From Amorphophallus konjac (taxonomy: Eukaryota; Streptophyta; Magnoliopsida; Alismatales; Araceae): a stretch of 64,000 nucleotides of DNA. This document shows, piece after piece, positions 44,603 through 57,211 of the stretch. The stretch is taken from assembly GCA_022559845.1 (NCBI GenBank), contig CM040124.1, forward strand, positions 65,495,491 to 65,559,490. The letters are read 5' to 3'. Below the pieces are notes generated by a model. It was not told where the DNA came from. It worked only from the letters and a program-made list of their open reading frames with translations, and made no database searches. Within the stretch, counting starts at the first letter, position 1. Each line of letters begins with the position of its first letter. Both the position numbers and the translations under genes were made by a program.

Positions 44603-46155
44603 TCCTCCGGAAAGACATCAGGAAAATCTCAGACAACAGGAATGTCCTTGATCTCAATCTGCTGCTCAGGGGTTGCACAAACAAAGACTAGAAAAGCCTC
44701 ACATCCACGTCTCATCAGCTTATCAGCTCGGAGAGCCGAAATAAGTGACACCGAGTTGTGATGCTTAACACCCACAAAAGAAAGTCTCGGGTGCCTAGTA
44801 AAAGACACGGAGCTAGAACTGCAGTGAACGCTAACCTCATATCGAGCCAACCAATCTGCTCCTAGGATTACATCATAATCCTTCATGTCCATGCAGACCA
44901 AATCTGCTGGTAAGTTCTGCTCACCAATCATCACCTTACTAGAAGGATAGAAATACTGGATTGTTGATCTAGTGCCAATAGGGGTTGAAATCTCTAACGG
45001 AGTATTCATCAAAATAGGTTCCACAACTAATGACTTAGCAAATCTCCGTGAAATAAAAGAATGTGTTGCACCAGTATCAAAGAGAGCAAATGCGGGCTTA
45101 TCGATTATAGTAAGGGTACCTTCGACGAGTCCGCCATCATCAGAAATCCCAGTTTCATCTGCATGTAAAGCTTGAAGCTTGCCATGTGGTTTCTTGAAGA
45201 CTAGAGGTTTTGTCGGTGTAGCTTGCTCCGATATGAGAGGACAATTGGGGATACAGTGCTCCTTGCTTCCACATCGCAAACAGGCGCCTAGCTTGCACCA
45301 GCACTCCTCTATCTTGTGACCCGGACGATCACAATAGTTGCACACGCCCTTGAATGGAACAATAGGGCCAGGCTTCTTGTCTTCATGCCTCGGCATCTTG
45401 CCCTTCCACGATCCGGACCCGCTCCACGAACCAGGTCCACTAACAGGCCTCTTCTTGGTATACCCGGGTTTGACACTCCCGGAACCCGTAGGTAATTCTT
45501 TCTTGGTGCCTTTCCCACGGATTCTCTCCGTCATTTCAAGAGTATCCTCCAGAACTTGCGCTTTCCTTACCACCACGGAATACGTGGAAATCTCCATCGG
45601 TGCCAATTGGTTGATATAATGAAGCTTCAATCCATTGAGAAAGCGCTTCGCCTTCATCTTCTCGGTGGAAATGAGATGAGTAGCATAACGAGAAAGCCGT
45701 GCAAATTGAGCCTCATACTCTGCCACGGACAAACCTCGCTGTTTCATGGCCGCGAACTCTACCGCTTTCTTCTCTTGCACTCTATCAGAAAAATACTTGC
45801 TGTTGAAGAATTCTTCGAACTCTTCCCACATAACTTGCCGATCACCGAGAGTTGCCTTGATAGAATCCCACCAAGTACGTGCATCATGTTCCAGTTGAAA
45901 TGTGGACAAAAGGACACGCTCCTGGTTGGTGCATTGCATAACTTCAAAGATTCTCCCCATCTCATCTAGCCAGTGCTCGGCTTGGTCGGGGTCAGTCGAA
46001 CCAGCGAATCTAGGCGGATTCATTCCGCGGAAGTTCCGGTATAGATCACCGGTGCCATGCTGTGCTGCTCCTGCCTGAGCTACTTGCTGAAGGGCCTGAG
46101 TAAGGCCTTGAACCGTACGCTGCAGGTTCCTCCATTCAGCACGATCAGCTGCCAT
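44603..46155 (-). CDS. Chromovirus C gag-protease (508 codons, then truncated)
   Basis: The ATG at 46155 opens 508 codons. A Gag core comes first (WRNLQRTVQGLTQAL, later QLEHDARTWWDSIKATLGD), then two adjacent CCHC zinc knuckles (CNYCDRPGHKIEEC about residue 269, CLRCGSKEHCIPNC about 290), which bind element RNA. A retropepsin follows with ALFDTGATHSFISRRFA (about 355) and DYDVILGADWLARYEV. A TGA at 44629-44631 interrupts the frame, which otherwise continues for about nine codons to the giant Tat insertion at 44602. RT resumes at 17719. Gag and protease themselves look undamaged. Confidence 0.92.
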
Positions 46156-46470
46156 CTACACGAGAAATAGATTACTTAGGTCCAAAAAGATAGATAAAGC
46201 ACGATTAAGGAACGAACTTAACCCAAGTTTCTACCCATTCTTACCAGGTCAGATCCTAGACTTTCACGAGGTTAGAGGTCTAATACACCTAGACACGACC
46301 AAAAACTCGGTACCTGGCGGAGCTAATCGGTCCGAAGACCACTCGCGCAAGTATGCAACCTTCCCGATAGGCGTAGCCTAACGTTCGGACAAAACCTTTT
46401 GATATACCGGTTATTGGGATGCAATGCAAGAAAACCTAAAACTTAAGGAACCTAGGAATGTGAAACCTAG

Positions 46471-46483
46471 GGCTCTGATACCA
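46471..46483 (-). other. Primer-binding site of chromovirus C
   Basis: The minus strand reads TGGTATCAGAGCC seven bases after the 5' LTR end. This is the classic site complementary to the 3' end of initiator tRNA-Met. The 300 bp between it and the gag ATG form a non-coding leader. Confidence 0.9.
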
Positions 46484-46490
46484 ACTAAAC

Positions 46491-49400
46491 TGTCACGCCC
46501 CGAACAAGGTGAAAATATCGGGACGTACAGTTAGGGACACGCTGGCAAGAGAGAGAACTAATCTAAAATAATACACAAGTGCTACAAGATGGAAATACTA
46601 AATGATCATTAACAAATCACAACTGATACAATAACCTCATGTTCAACTTAATACAACTGGAATAATCAATCACTAAAGCTCAATAACATGACTGAGACTA
46701 AATGCTCTCCAAAACACAACTAAAAGTAAGATAACACACTACTAACACACTAGAACTGATACACTCAAGACATCACTCCTGCCCTTCCCCATCGGTAAGT
46801 GCATCACCTTAACAGCCTGGAAAAGGGGGAAAACACAACTATGAGCTGACGCTCAGTAGGAAATAACAGACAGGTATAAGTGATTAACAGTTTAATTACA
46901 TTTTAAAATGTCATGCTACAAATGATAAAACAATAAAAAGATAACGATGATATCACGAAACAAAATTCAAAGATCTTGCAAGGTCAAGAAATATAATGAA
47001 TAGAATGGTAAGACAAGAATTTACTATAGGAGATAACGATAAAAAGTTGGCCATATCAAGACAATTCAAGTCATGTCAAGCACGTATGTAATTTCATTTC
47101 CACGTCCAAGTAATCAACAAGTAAAATAACAACAAGTAGAGTATAGAACAGTGAAGAGTGGAAAGTGAAAAGTAGTAGAAAGTAATGTAGAGAGTAGTGG
47201 ACAGTCTTAGATTTAACACATGTCAAGTACTGGTGCCAAATGCCACACCTAGTCATTCACCTCCCCGGGGGTACACGTAGTGTTCGGGCGCTCTTCCCAG
47301 GACTAGACCGAGCCCTTAATTGTTTGCCAGGCATTGATTTCTTTGGATCAAAGATCCCACGAATCTAGACTTCCATAGTTTATGGCCAGAATTTGAAGGT
47401 TTAAACTAAGTAGCAATAACAACTTCAAGTAGGAAAGAGATTCATTTCCAGAATTTCAAGGTAAGTATAATCATCAAGGAGATCGAAACCAAGTCACAAC
47501 AAGAGTTAATCGTGCTGCGCTACTGTAAAACAGCAGCAATCAAACAAGCTAATCAACATATTAATCCTAATCACCAAGTTAAGATATCATGATTAACCAT
47601 TATCATTTGTATTAGCCAAAGTGCCAACAAGCTAGAACAAGTTGTCGAGGTAAAGAACAAGCTCTCACAGCGGTGAAATAGAATGCATTATCAGGGGTTT
47701 TAGTTACACCATTATTCATTAATTATGTGAGTTTCTATTTAACCGATGTAAGTGTTGTAATGGAGATGGTAAACATCGTCTTTTGTACTATGTTTGCAAG
47801 AAAGGACCAATGCAAATTTGAAATCAAGGGGGGTACATGAATAGGTCAATTATTCTTCAAAAATATAATTTCAGTGGGTCTAAGTTAAATGGGTTGATTC
47901 CCCACTGATTCGGATCCATCTTCGGGTTGAAAAATGATGAAAACCGGGTTTCTGGTGTACGGGTCGACCCCTGGGGTCGACCCCTGAAAAAATGGGGTCT
48001 GGAAGCTGAATGGGTCGACCCCTGGGGTCGACCCCAGCAATTTCTGAAGATGGGTCAACCCCTGGGGTCGACCCCCACCATTTCCTTCAGATGGGTCGAC
48101 CCCTACATTCCTGTGCAATGGGTCGACCCCGGGAGCTGGATGGGTCGACCCTCGGGGTCGACCCCCATGCAGGAACAGGAGGGGACGACCCCTGGGGTCG
48201 ACCCTCAGGCCTGCAGGGTTGCCCAGAAAACGGGTCGACCCCTGGGGTCGACCCCTGCAAGAACAGCAACAAATGTTGCTTCCGGAAACCACATAAACTC
48301 ATCCAAATGAGGTCCAATTGAGTTGAAATCAAAACCACATGATCTAGGAATATTAATAGACATTCTAGGGTCATAAAACTACAATTTTGAAACACGAATT
48401 GTTATAGAAATTGATTGAATCTCAACTTATATATGATAAATTCATGAAAACCCTAGTTATTGACCTACTTCTACTAAATCATGCAATTCTCTCAACATAA
48501 GCAATGAATTTTGGGGCTTCTTGAGTCAAAAGAAAGCTAATTCTATTATGAATCCAACCATGTATAATATGCTACATGAAGATCAGGTTACATGACCCAA
48601 AATTACCCCGAAATCAAGCTCTGACTTAAGGGAACACTATATGAATCATGTTCTAGATATGCTCCTACAAAAATTTGAAATTCACGAGGCATGCTCAATG
48701 GAATTTGGGGCTTTCTATGTTAAATGAAAGATAATAACATGCCAATTACTTCATGTAAGTTAATTAGAGTTTGGTTGTTAGATCCTACCTCAAATCGGAG
48801 AGAGAAAACTCAAACCCTAGGATGAAGAACACTTGGACAGCACCTTAGAAAACCCATGATAACTCACTCCACACCTGATGAAAATTGGGGCTTTCAGTCC
48901 CAATGGATAGATCTCGACGAGATGCACAACTTGCTATACTCATGATCAAAATTTGGTTGAGAATTCCTACCTCAATCGATGGATCAAAGAAGGATGAAGG
49001 GAAGCCAACAGCCTGCTGACCCACCTCCACAAATCGAGCTAGATCTCCCCAGATCTGAAACTTCAGCGAACCCCACAGCAGCCAAATGAAAGAAGACTCA
49101 TAGGGCTTCATTTTGATAGCTCATAGAGCTTCTGGAGCCTTCGGAGTTGGGAGTATTCGCTGCTGCAAGCTACGTGTTTAGAAACGGCGCCGAAATCCTT
49201 GACTTGACCAAACTATGTCGGCAGCACGTTTTGGGGCTAGGTTTACCTCAAATTGATTGAGGGTAAATGTTCCTTACATTGTGGCCTTCCATTTGCCACT
49301 GATTTCAGTTCATTTGGTTGAGTATTGAGGTCGAATTTCGTGTTTTAATCTAAGGGTTAGGTATGGGTCAAAAGTGTGCACTTTTGGGTTTAAACTCTAA

Positions 49401-49646
49401 ATAGATCTTACCACGGATTTACAATGGCTTAATGCCGAAGGAAAAGTTCTTATCTACCTCGACCTTAACATATTTCCTATTTTTACATATTTTTCTAAGG
49501 TAGTCGAATTTTCACTCATACTATTTCTAACGAATTAAATATTAATAAATCCAAAATTCAATTATTAATTCAATAAAATTCTATTCTCAATTAATAAAAG
49601 CTTAATAAGAAATATTGGGCTCAATTAAATAATTTGGGGTCTTACA
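46491..49646 (-). repeat. 5' LTR of chromovirus C
   Basis: 3156 bp, about 46 bp longer than the 3' LTR, largely because of extra palindrome-cluster units. Ends are TGTAAGACCCC (49646) and GGGGCGTGACA (46491) on the minus strand. A likely TATA box is CATATATAAG at 48426-48435. No gene is recognised. Confidence 0.93.
47961..48256. repeat. LTR C palindrome cluster (GGGTCGACCCC), 5' LTR copy
   Basis: The units and spacers match 11673-11919, with at least one additional complete unit (spacer AGCAATTTCTGAAGAT, near 48034-48050) and one unit opened by an insert-like TACATTCCTGTGCAAT between half-sites. Unit number therefore differs between the two LTRs of one insertion. Confidence 0.93.
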
Positions 49647-50545
49647 CAACATGTCGATAAATCTCTCATAAAATCTGAGACATACGTGAAACTGGGTAAA
49701 TGGCGTCCACTGAAGGAGCCGTAGATTAGAATCAGCATCCATAGTGATGGGTGCAAATTCTGGAAATAAGATAATTAGGCACGAGTAAATAGCGTCCATC
49801 ACACAAGGTGCTATTTGTAATTGGCGTTCACTCTTCTGGACGCAGATTCTAGAAAGTGACGTTTTCTCAAAAAAAGCCAGAAACAACATTAATTGAGGGC
49901 TAGTTTGTCATGTTTCTTCAGAGGGACATGACTGAAAATTGGTGTAAAGGGTTTTTAGGGTACAACCTGCTCGGCTGTCTTGAGAGAATCCAAGGCTAGC
50001 GGAGACTGACGGAGGTCTCTAAGATGAAATCGCTAGTCCGAAGGAACGGAATGTCCCGCGGAGAGCTCAAACATCTCGGAGAGTTAATGGTAATCAATAG
50101 AAATCAAAACAAGGACTCCATCTACGGATGTGAGATAGGAGTGCCAAGAACCCACGGTTAAGGGATTCCAAATTCGGGGAAATCAAGCGATCAGGAACAA
50201 TTGGCGTCCTTCCTGGAAGACACTATTTAAATTGGCGTCTATCATGAAAGACGCTTATTAATTCATTTCATTTTATCCAAAATTGTGAAATTTATTTCCC
50301 CGAATATAGCATCCATATAGGTGGACGTTAATTTCTCATGTTTTAATTAAACAAGAATTTACAACTGTCATTTCATTTTTAATAAGTTTAGAAAAGAACA
50401 TCCCTTTCAAAGGACACATATTATTTAATAAAACATTTTGAAAATAAAATATATGATAATTAGAAGAAAATTCAAGGATTCCAAATATATAATTTTTATA
50501 ATTTTCTATTACATATTTTAGTAGATATGGATTTTCAAAGATATA
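49647..50545 (-). mobile_element. LTR of element B, middle piece
   Basis: After the duplicated CAACA (49647-49651) the sequence continues LTR B. A stretch at about 49950-50045 (TACAACCTGCTCGG, later GCGGAG and ACGGAGG) aligns with LTR A at 7525-7620, showing the two are related LTRs. It ends at ATATA (50541-50545), the target of the copia element, and contains no gene. Confidence 0.8.
49699..50330. repeat. LTR B inverted-repeat cluster (GGCGTCC type)
   Basis: Scattered units pair TGGCGTCC, AGCGTCC or GGCGTTC with downstream GGACGC, AGACGC or GGACGT. The clearest is GCGTCT (50235-50240) with AGACGC (50249-50254). Stems are short (5-7 bp) and degenerate, so this is the weakest of the six clusters. 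Confidence 0.55.
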
Positions 50546-51082
50546 TGTTTGCCCCCGAGATAATGATGTGTGGATTAATGAGTTTTGATGATTAATGAAT
50601 GCAATGTGCGATCATGGTTTTGAGTGAACTGGTTATGTACACTTATGAAATCCAAATCTACTTTATCATGCAATGGTGATTAATAGTTGATACTCAATGG
50701 TTCATGAATGAACAATTTAACAAATGAGCAAGCAATTGAGGACCAAAGGTGAATTCAGGTAAAACGATAAGGTAAATGTTGATATGTGGTTTGATATGGA
50801 TATTTCACTCCTCCTTCATTCTTCATTCTTGGAATGGCAAATGGAAACGGTTTTGGATAAGCTTTACATAGTTATAATTTCTCAAGTCACCATACTTCCA
50901 TTAAAAAAGGGTGAAATGTAATGGTTGATTTGTGAGGTCAATGTTGAAGCAAACTTACTTGTACTTGGTGTTTTGCAGGCTGGAAGAACTCCTCACAACC
51001 CCTTTTAATCATGCCAAACTATGGTGGAGTTTGTTTTCTTTATTTTCAGCAAAATGGGTCTTTGGCATTCTGACAGAGCAAG

Positions 51083-51300
51083 AGTCGACACCTGGTGTCG
51101 ACATCCTGCTCCTGGACATAATTCCAGAAACAAGTCCAGAAGGTGTCGACACCAGGTGTTGACACCTACCTGAACTGGTTCTGGAAGCATGCCAGAACAC
51201 CAGGTGTCGACACCTGGTGTCGACACCCAGTGTCCAGGGAGTCTGTTTGGGGTTTTTGTGAACTGGAATGCACAAGGCATCGACACCAGGTGTCGACACC
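51083..51300. repeat. Copia LTR palindrome cluster (GGTGTCGACACC), 5' LTR
   Basis: Four double units of GGTGTCGACACC with near-complementary partners are separated by unrelated spacers of 33-65 bp. Most half-sites are perfect 12-bp palindromes. Confidence 0.92.
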
Positions 51301-51850
51301 TATGCGGAGCCGTGAAATAGGACATTTGCATCCTCGAACCAAATGTCCACCCACTCCCATCCATTCACCTTATTTTACTCCATGTTTCATGGATCTTGTC
51401 CCTGGGGTGTCTCTTGACTATCCTGGAAGCATAAAACCATTTCTTGGGCCTCAAATCCTAAGGTAGAGAGAGATCTAAAGTTGTGTTATTGTTCTAACCT
51501 TTGTGAGTGCAGGTTCATAGCAGCAGCTCAAGGGCCTTCTTCCACCTTGTTCTGAACCTGAAAGTAAAGGGAAGAAGCTTGAATCAAGCCTCCATATCAT
51601 CCCCAACAGCAAGCTGCGTGGGATATCAAAGCTGCAACCTTGTTTGTGCGACATAGCTTCATTTTTCCTCAAGGATCGATCTTCCTCCAGCAGAAGCATT
51701 CAATTACATTCAAGGAAGTGAAAGGGAAAGCTTCAACCATGATAAATCATTCTTTACTCCTCACTCTCAGATTTACTTTGTGTCAACTTGAGCATTTGGT
51801 GTTAAACTTGAATCAGATCTGTATGTGTGTTGTTCGTGTTCGAAAACACG

Positions 51851-51852
<2 letters not shown>

Positions 51853-51886
<34 letters not shown>

Positions 51887-51887
51887 G
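51853..51887 (+). repeat. TG dinucleotide microsatellite
   Basis: A run of TG repeats lies in the 5' LTR. It is much shorter in the 3' LTR (around 61097-61112), as expected of slippage after insertion. Confidence 0.95.
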
Positions 51888-52275
51888 TAGCCCAGATCGG
51901 GTGCCGTGTGTGTGTGTTTGTTGTTCTATACAGCGTGTGTGTGTGGCTCACTTCATATTGAAGTCTTGATCCTCACGAGTGAGGGGTGGACATAGGGGAC
52001 ACGGCAGTGTACCCGAACCACCTAAAAATCTCGTGTGTCACTTGTGGTTTGATCTTCCGCATCCATAGTCGAGTGGGCTTCACAGTGAGTTGAGCGTACA
52101 CCAATTCTATTATCAAACACCTACCATTATCTATACGCATTCACAAGTGTGTCCGTGTTCGAGTGAGATCTAGTGCATGTATGTTTAGTTAACAAAGTTT
52201 CACTCGGAAAGAATTTTAATTGGCCAATCAATTCACCCCTCCCCTCTTGATTCTCACCTTTCGGAACTCAACAAT

Positions 52276-52287
52276 TGGTATCAGAGC
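52276..52287 (+). other. Primer-binding site of the copia element
   Basis: TGGTATCAGAGC lies two bases after the LTR end and matches the 3' end of initiator tRNA-Met. A 51-bp leader separates it from the gag ATG. Confidence 0.92.
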
Positions 52288-52338
52288 TTTGGGCTCTGTT
52301 TAACTCGACCTCACGGTCGAAGTGCTAGATCTCTTTAG

Positions 52339-54120
52339 ATGGCAAACAAGGGGATGATGCCCGAAGGGCATTCGATTCAAAGGCCTCCTTTCTTTGATGG
52401 GTCTAACTACCCATATTGGAAAAATAGGATGTATGTTTTCCTACGAGCCCAGGACTATGATGTGTGGCACGTCATATGTAAGGGTCCGTATGTCTTATCT
52501 GAGAAAGAGGAAGAGTGGGATGAAGAAGACATAAAGAAGTGTTCAATAAATTTTAAAGCTATGAATATAATTCAATGTGCCATTCATCCTAACGAATACT
52601 CACGAATTTCTATGTGTTCCTCTGCGCAAGAGCTGTGGAACAAGTTGCGGTTGATCTATGAAGGAACATCGGAAGTAAAGGAAACCAAGGCGAATCTGTT
52701 AGTCTGGGATTATGAGTTGTTTATGATGAAACCAGAGGAGTCCATTTCTGATATGTTTGCAAGATTGACGGAAATCACGAATGGACTAAAGGGCCTTGGT
52801 AAAGAGTATTCCAACAAGGAACTCGTCAGAAAGGTACTAAGATCCCTGTCACCATAGTGGCATACAAAGGTCACTATAATCGAGGATTCAAAAGATCTTA
52901 GCACTTTGACTCTGGACGAGTTGATAGGCTCCTTGATGACTTACGAAATCAACATCAAATGGAGCGAGGACGATCACAAGAAAAAGAAGGTAGTCACACC
53001 ATTGGCCCTAAAGGTGAATCCACAAGAATCAGAGGGCAGTGACAATGATTCCACCGGCAACACCGATGATGAGGAGCCGGTTGCCATGATCACAAGAAGA
53101 GCTAGAAGATTCGTCAAAGGAACAAGAAAGTTCGGTGGCCAATTCAGAAAAGGACCAAGGAAGCAAGGTCCTAATAGAGGTGAAAGTAACAAGAAGGAAG
53201 AAGTTATTTGCTACGAATGCAAGAAACCCGGTCATATGCGGGGTGAGTGCCCCGATCTGATGAAAAAGTTCAAGAAAGGAAAGTTCAAGAAGCCAAAGCC
53301 CATGGTGGCCACATGGAGCGATGAAGATGAGGAAGAGACCGTGAATGAAGATGAACTGGATGAGCTGGTTCAGAATTTACGTTTCATGGCAAATGAAGAC
53401 GACGCCAATGAGGTAAATTCTAAAACCGAATCTCTTACATGTGAACAATGGCAGATTGCTTATGAATATTTGTATGAAAAATGTAAAAAATTCAAATCTG
53501 AAAACAGAAGTTTGAAAAAGAAAATTGATCATTTTGTGCATGCTGCAAAGTCTTGTGAGAACTATCATGCTTTAAAATCTAAAACTGAAAAGTTGAAACA
53601 TGAAAATGAAATTCTTGTGTCTAAGATTGAGTTGTTTGAAGATGAGAGTTCATGCATGCGTGAGGAGCAAGCCACTTTCACCAAAATGCATGAAGAATTA
53701 AAAAGAGACTTAGAACAAGAAAAGTTAGAAAGAAGTGCATGCATTCAAGCCAAAGAAATGGCTGAAGACAAGATTCATTCATTAAAGTATGAAGTCAATG
53801 AGCTGAGGGATGCTATTGCTATCCTTGAAAAAGGAAAAACATCACAATCAGGAACACATTCAACTCATTTGGCTCCTAGAAGTTCATCTCCATCCTCGTC
53901 AAAAACACATGTGCATAATTCATTTTTGAATGGTAGAAGGAGAAACAGGGATAGAGCCATTACATGTTTTTACTGTGGAAGGTTAGGCCATGACATGTAT
54001 GATTGCAGAATTCTAAAATTTGATGATGAACATTTTGCTAGAATAAAAAATAGATCATACAAATCTCATGTCTCTAACCATCGTGAACCCAAGCTTGCTT
54101 GGGTACCAAAATCCGCATAA
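52339..54120 (+). pseudogene. Copia gag (one internal stop)
   Basis: The ATG at 52339 starts a 593-codon frame with one TAG at 52855-52857. The N-terminal Gag_pre/UBN2-like region (PPFFDGSNYPYWKNRM) leads to a zinc knuckle, CYECKKPGHMRGEC (about residue 291). A long Lys/Glu-rich coiled coil follows (about 367-507), then a second knuckle, CFYCGRLGHDMYDC (about 543). The TAA at 54118-54120 is followed in the same frame by protease, so gag and pol share a frame. Gag builds the particle that packages element RNA. The internal TAG removes the C-terminal two thirds. Confidence 0.88.
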
Positions 54121-54342
54121 GTACTTGTGTTGTGTTTACAGGTATGCTTGAGAGCTCAAAAGAATAGATGGTACTTGGACAGCGGATGCTCTCGGCACAT
54201 GACGGGAAACAAATAATTATTTGCGGACCTGCATGAAAAGAATGGTGGGATAGTAGCATTTGGTGGTAAGCACAAAGGCAAAATTGTCGGAGAAGGTAAG
54301 ATAGGTAAGAATCAAAATCAAGCCATTGAGAATGTCCTGCTA
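54121..54342 (+). pseudogene. Copia protease
   Basis: The frame contains WYLDSGCSRHMTG (catalytic DSG at about 54178) and, after a TAA at 54214-54216, IVAFGGKHKGKIVGEGKIG, typical of the copia retropepsin. It joins integrase directly. The internal stop disables it. Confidence 0.8.
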
Positions 54343-55872
54343 GTGAAAGGGTTGCATCACAATCTTCTAAGCATAAGTCAATTGTGTGACAAAGGATACA
54401 AAGTGATTTTTGATTCTAACCACTGCACTGTTGTAAATAAAAATACTCATGAGGTAAAATTCATTGGTTTTAGGCATAACAATGTATATATGATAGATTT
54501 GGATGATGCCTTTCATGAGAACTTGTGTTTGGTTGCAAGGAATAATGATGATGCTTGGCTTTGGCATCGTCGACTTGGGCATGCTAGTTTTAATGTTTTG
54601 CTAAAACTGTCTCGAAATGATTTAGTAGTTGGTTTGCCTAAGCTAAAGGTTGTTGATGAAGGAGTTTGTGGGGCATGCAGCATGGGTAAGCAAACAAGGA
54701 CATCATTCAAGTGCAAGAATGATGTAACCACATCGAGGCCCCTTGAGTTAATCCACATTGACCTTTTTGGACCAAGCAGAACACATAGCTTGGGTGGTAA
54801 ACTGTATGGATTTGTAATTATGGATGACTACTCAAGATTTTGCTTGGTATATTTCCTTTCCCATAAAAATGATGCCCTGATGGAGTTTGAAGCATTTTGT
54901 AGGGTAGTTCAAAATGAAAAGGGGTGCTGCATCAAAGCCGTGCGGAGCGATCATGGTAGGGAATTTGATAATAATGAGTTCAGCAACTTTTGCAAGGCTC
55001 AAGGCTAAATACATGACTTCTCTGCACCAAGAACCCCTGAACAGAACGGAGTTGTTGAAAGGAAGAATAGAACACTGATTGAGATGGCAAGAACCAAGCT
55101 AAATGAGAACAACTTGCTGAGGTACTTTTGGGCTGAAGCAATGAACACTGCCTGCTACATAGTCAACCGTGTCATGGTAAGACCATTGTTAAAAAAAACT
55201 CCCTATGAGCTGTACCGAGGTAAGAAGCCAAACATCTCTTATCTTAGACCTTTTGGCTCTATTTGCTACATTCACAACAATGGTAAAGTAGACCTGACAA
55301 AATTTGATCCCAAAAGTGATAAAGGTATATTTCTTGGGTACTCTCTTAGCTCAAGAGCCTATCGAGTGTATAACTTGAGAACTCTTATAGTTGAGGAAAG
55401 CCCCCATGTCATTGTTGATGAATCATCTTCCAAAAGTACTAATGAAAAATCTATTTTGCAGGATGACGAGTTAGATGTTGGTGATACCGGGAAGATGGAA
55501 GGAAAATCTGAGAAACAAGAAGTAGAAGAACCACAAGAAGATGATGCAAATCAGGAAGATCAAGTTGAACAACAGCTACCAAGGCAATGGACATTTGCAA
55601 AGGACCATCCACTGGAGAATATGATGGGCAATGTAGATGAAGGAATAAGAACACAAGCCCCTTTCAGGGAAGTTAAAAATATGGATTACATAGCCTTACT
55701 TTCCCAGTTTGAACCTCACTCCATAGAAGAAGCCTTGAAAGATGAGTCATTGATCATGGCTATGCAAGAAGAACTACACCAATTCCGAAGGAATAAAGTG
55801 TGGATCCTCGTGCCATGTCCTAGGAATCACTCAGTGATCGGAACAAAGTGGGGTTTTTTGAAACAAAATAAA
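54343..55872 (+). pseudogene. Copia integrase and linker (one stop)
   Basis: The N-terminal zinc finger (WHRRLGHASFN, then CGACSMGKQTR) is followed by the catalytic core with IHIDLFGPSR, AVRSDHGREFDN and, past a TAA at 55006-55008, PEQNGVVERKNRTL. These carry the Asp, Asp and Glu of the DDE triad. The usual copia C-terminal KGIFLGYS segment and an acidic linker follow, up to the frameshift at about 55870. Confidence 0.9.
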
Positions 55873-57211
55873 TGATCAAGGAGTGGTAACTAGGAACAAG
55901 GCCAGGCTAGTAGCCAAAGGCTATAGCCAAGAGCTTGGGATTGACTTTGATGAGTCTTTTTCCCCTGTAGCAAGACTCGAGGCAGTGAGGATTTTATTAG
56001 CATTTGCATGTTGCAATAACATAAAATTGTTTCAAATGGATGTCAAAAGTGTATTTCTGAATGGCTATATCTAGGAGGACGTATATGTGGAGCAACCACT
56101 GGGGTTTGAAGATATGGAGCATCCAGACCACGTGTACAAGATAGAAAAAGCCCTTTATGGTCTGAAACAAGCACCCCGCGCATGGTATGAATGGTTGAGT
56201 GATTTTCTTATTAAAAATGGATTCAAACGAGGTAATGTTGATCAAACTCTTTTTACACAATTGAATGGTATGGAAATTCTAATCGTTCAAGTGTATGTAG
56301 ATGACATCATTTTTGGCTCCACTAAAGATGCTCTAAGTAAAGACTTTGCTTAATTGATGCAAAGTGAGTTTGAAATGAGTCTTATGGGAGAGCTAACGTT
56401 TTTCTTGGGATTGCAGGTGACTCAGACAGTTGATGGTTTATTCATGAACCAGAAGAAATACGCTATGGATCTACTCAAGAAATTCAATTTGACAACAACC
56501 AAACCACAACCAACTCCTATGTCCACATCATTGAAACTTGATCAAGATGACCAAGGTAAATCCGTCAACCAAACCCTTTTCAGGAGCATGATAGGATCCT
56601 TGTTATACTTAACTGCCAGCAGGCCCGATATTCAATATTCAGTATGTTTGTATGCTAGGTTTCAATCAAATCCTAAAGAGTCTCACATGTCGGCCGTGAA
56701 GCGAATTTTTAGATATATTGCTGGTACTTGTGAATTGGGTTTGTGGTTTCCGCGTACTTCGGCTCTTGAATTAATTGGTTATTCTGATGCTGATTACGCG
56801 GGTTGCAAAATAGACAGCAAGAGCACAAGTGGGTATTGCCAGTTCCTTGGAGGTTGCTTAGTTTTATGGGCCTCCAAGAAACAAAATTCGGTGGCATTAT
56901 CAACTGCCGAGGCCAAATATGTGGCCGTAGGTAGCTGTGTTGCCCAAGTGCTCTGGATACAACAACAATTGATTGATTTTGGCATCACACTAGGGGACAT
57001 AGCCATTCTATGTTATAACACATCTGCAATAAATTTGTCAAAGAATCCAGTGCATCATTCTCGTACAAAGCATATTGAGGTAAGGCATCACTTTATGCGT
57101 GATCATGTGAGCAAGGGGGATGTTGAAATAAAATTTATTGATACAAATAACCAAATTGCCGATATCTTCAATAAACCTCTCAATAAAGACAAATTCACTT
57201 CTTTTAGATGA
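55873..57211 (+). pseudogene. Copia reverse transcriptase and RNase H (two stops, one frameshift)
   Basis: RT begins in the preceding frame near 55790 (HQFRRNKVWILVPCP) and continues after a frame change with [21 protein letters not shown], a TAG at 56072, YGLKQAPRAWYEWL, the YVDD box at about 56297-56308, and a TAA at 56351. The rest of RT and RNase H (SDADYAGCKIDSKSTSG, then ALSTAEAKYVA) is open to 57211, ending IADIFNKPLNKDKF. Domain order and motifs are standard Ty1/copia. Confidence 0.92.

Larger units (their letters stand above)
10202..49646 (-). mobile_element. Chromovirus C (Tekay-like Ty3/gypsy), with nested insertions
   Basis: LTRs at 10202-13311 and 46491-49646 both begin TGTAAGACCCC and end GGGGCGTGACA on the minus strand, and are flanked by CAACA (10197-10201, 49647-49651). 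Internal order on the minus strand is primer site, gag-protease, RT-RNase H, integrase, chromodomain and polypurine tract. The chromodomain and paired zinc knuckles support the Tekay/Del chromovirus lineage. A solo LTR split RNase H from integrase, and a 26.9-kb Tat element split protease from RT. The element's own length without insertions is about 11 kb. Stop codons show it is no longer autonomous. Confidence 0.93.
50546..52273 (+). repeat. 5' LTR of the copia element
   Basis: 1728 bp. It shares most of its length with 59797-61499 but shows clearly more divergence than the giant Tat LTR pair. It contains the GGTGTCGACACC cluster and a TG microsatellite (51853-51887). Confidence 0.93.
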
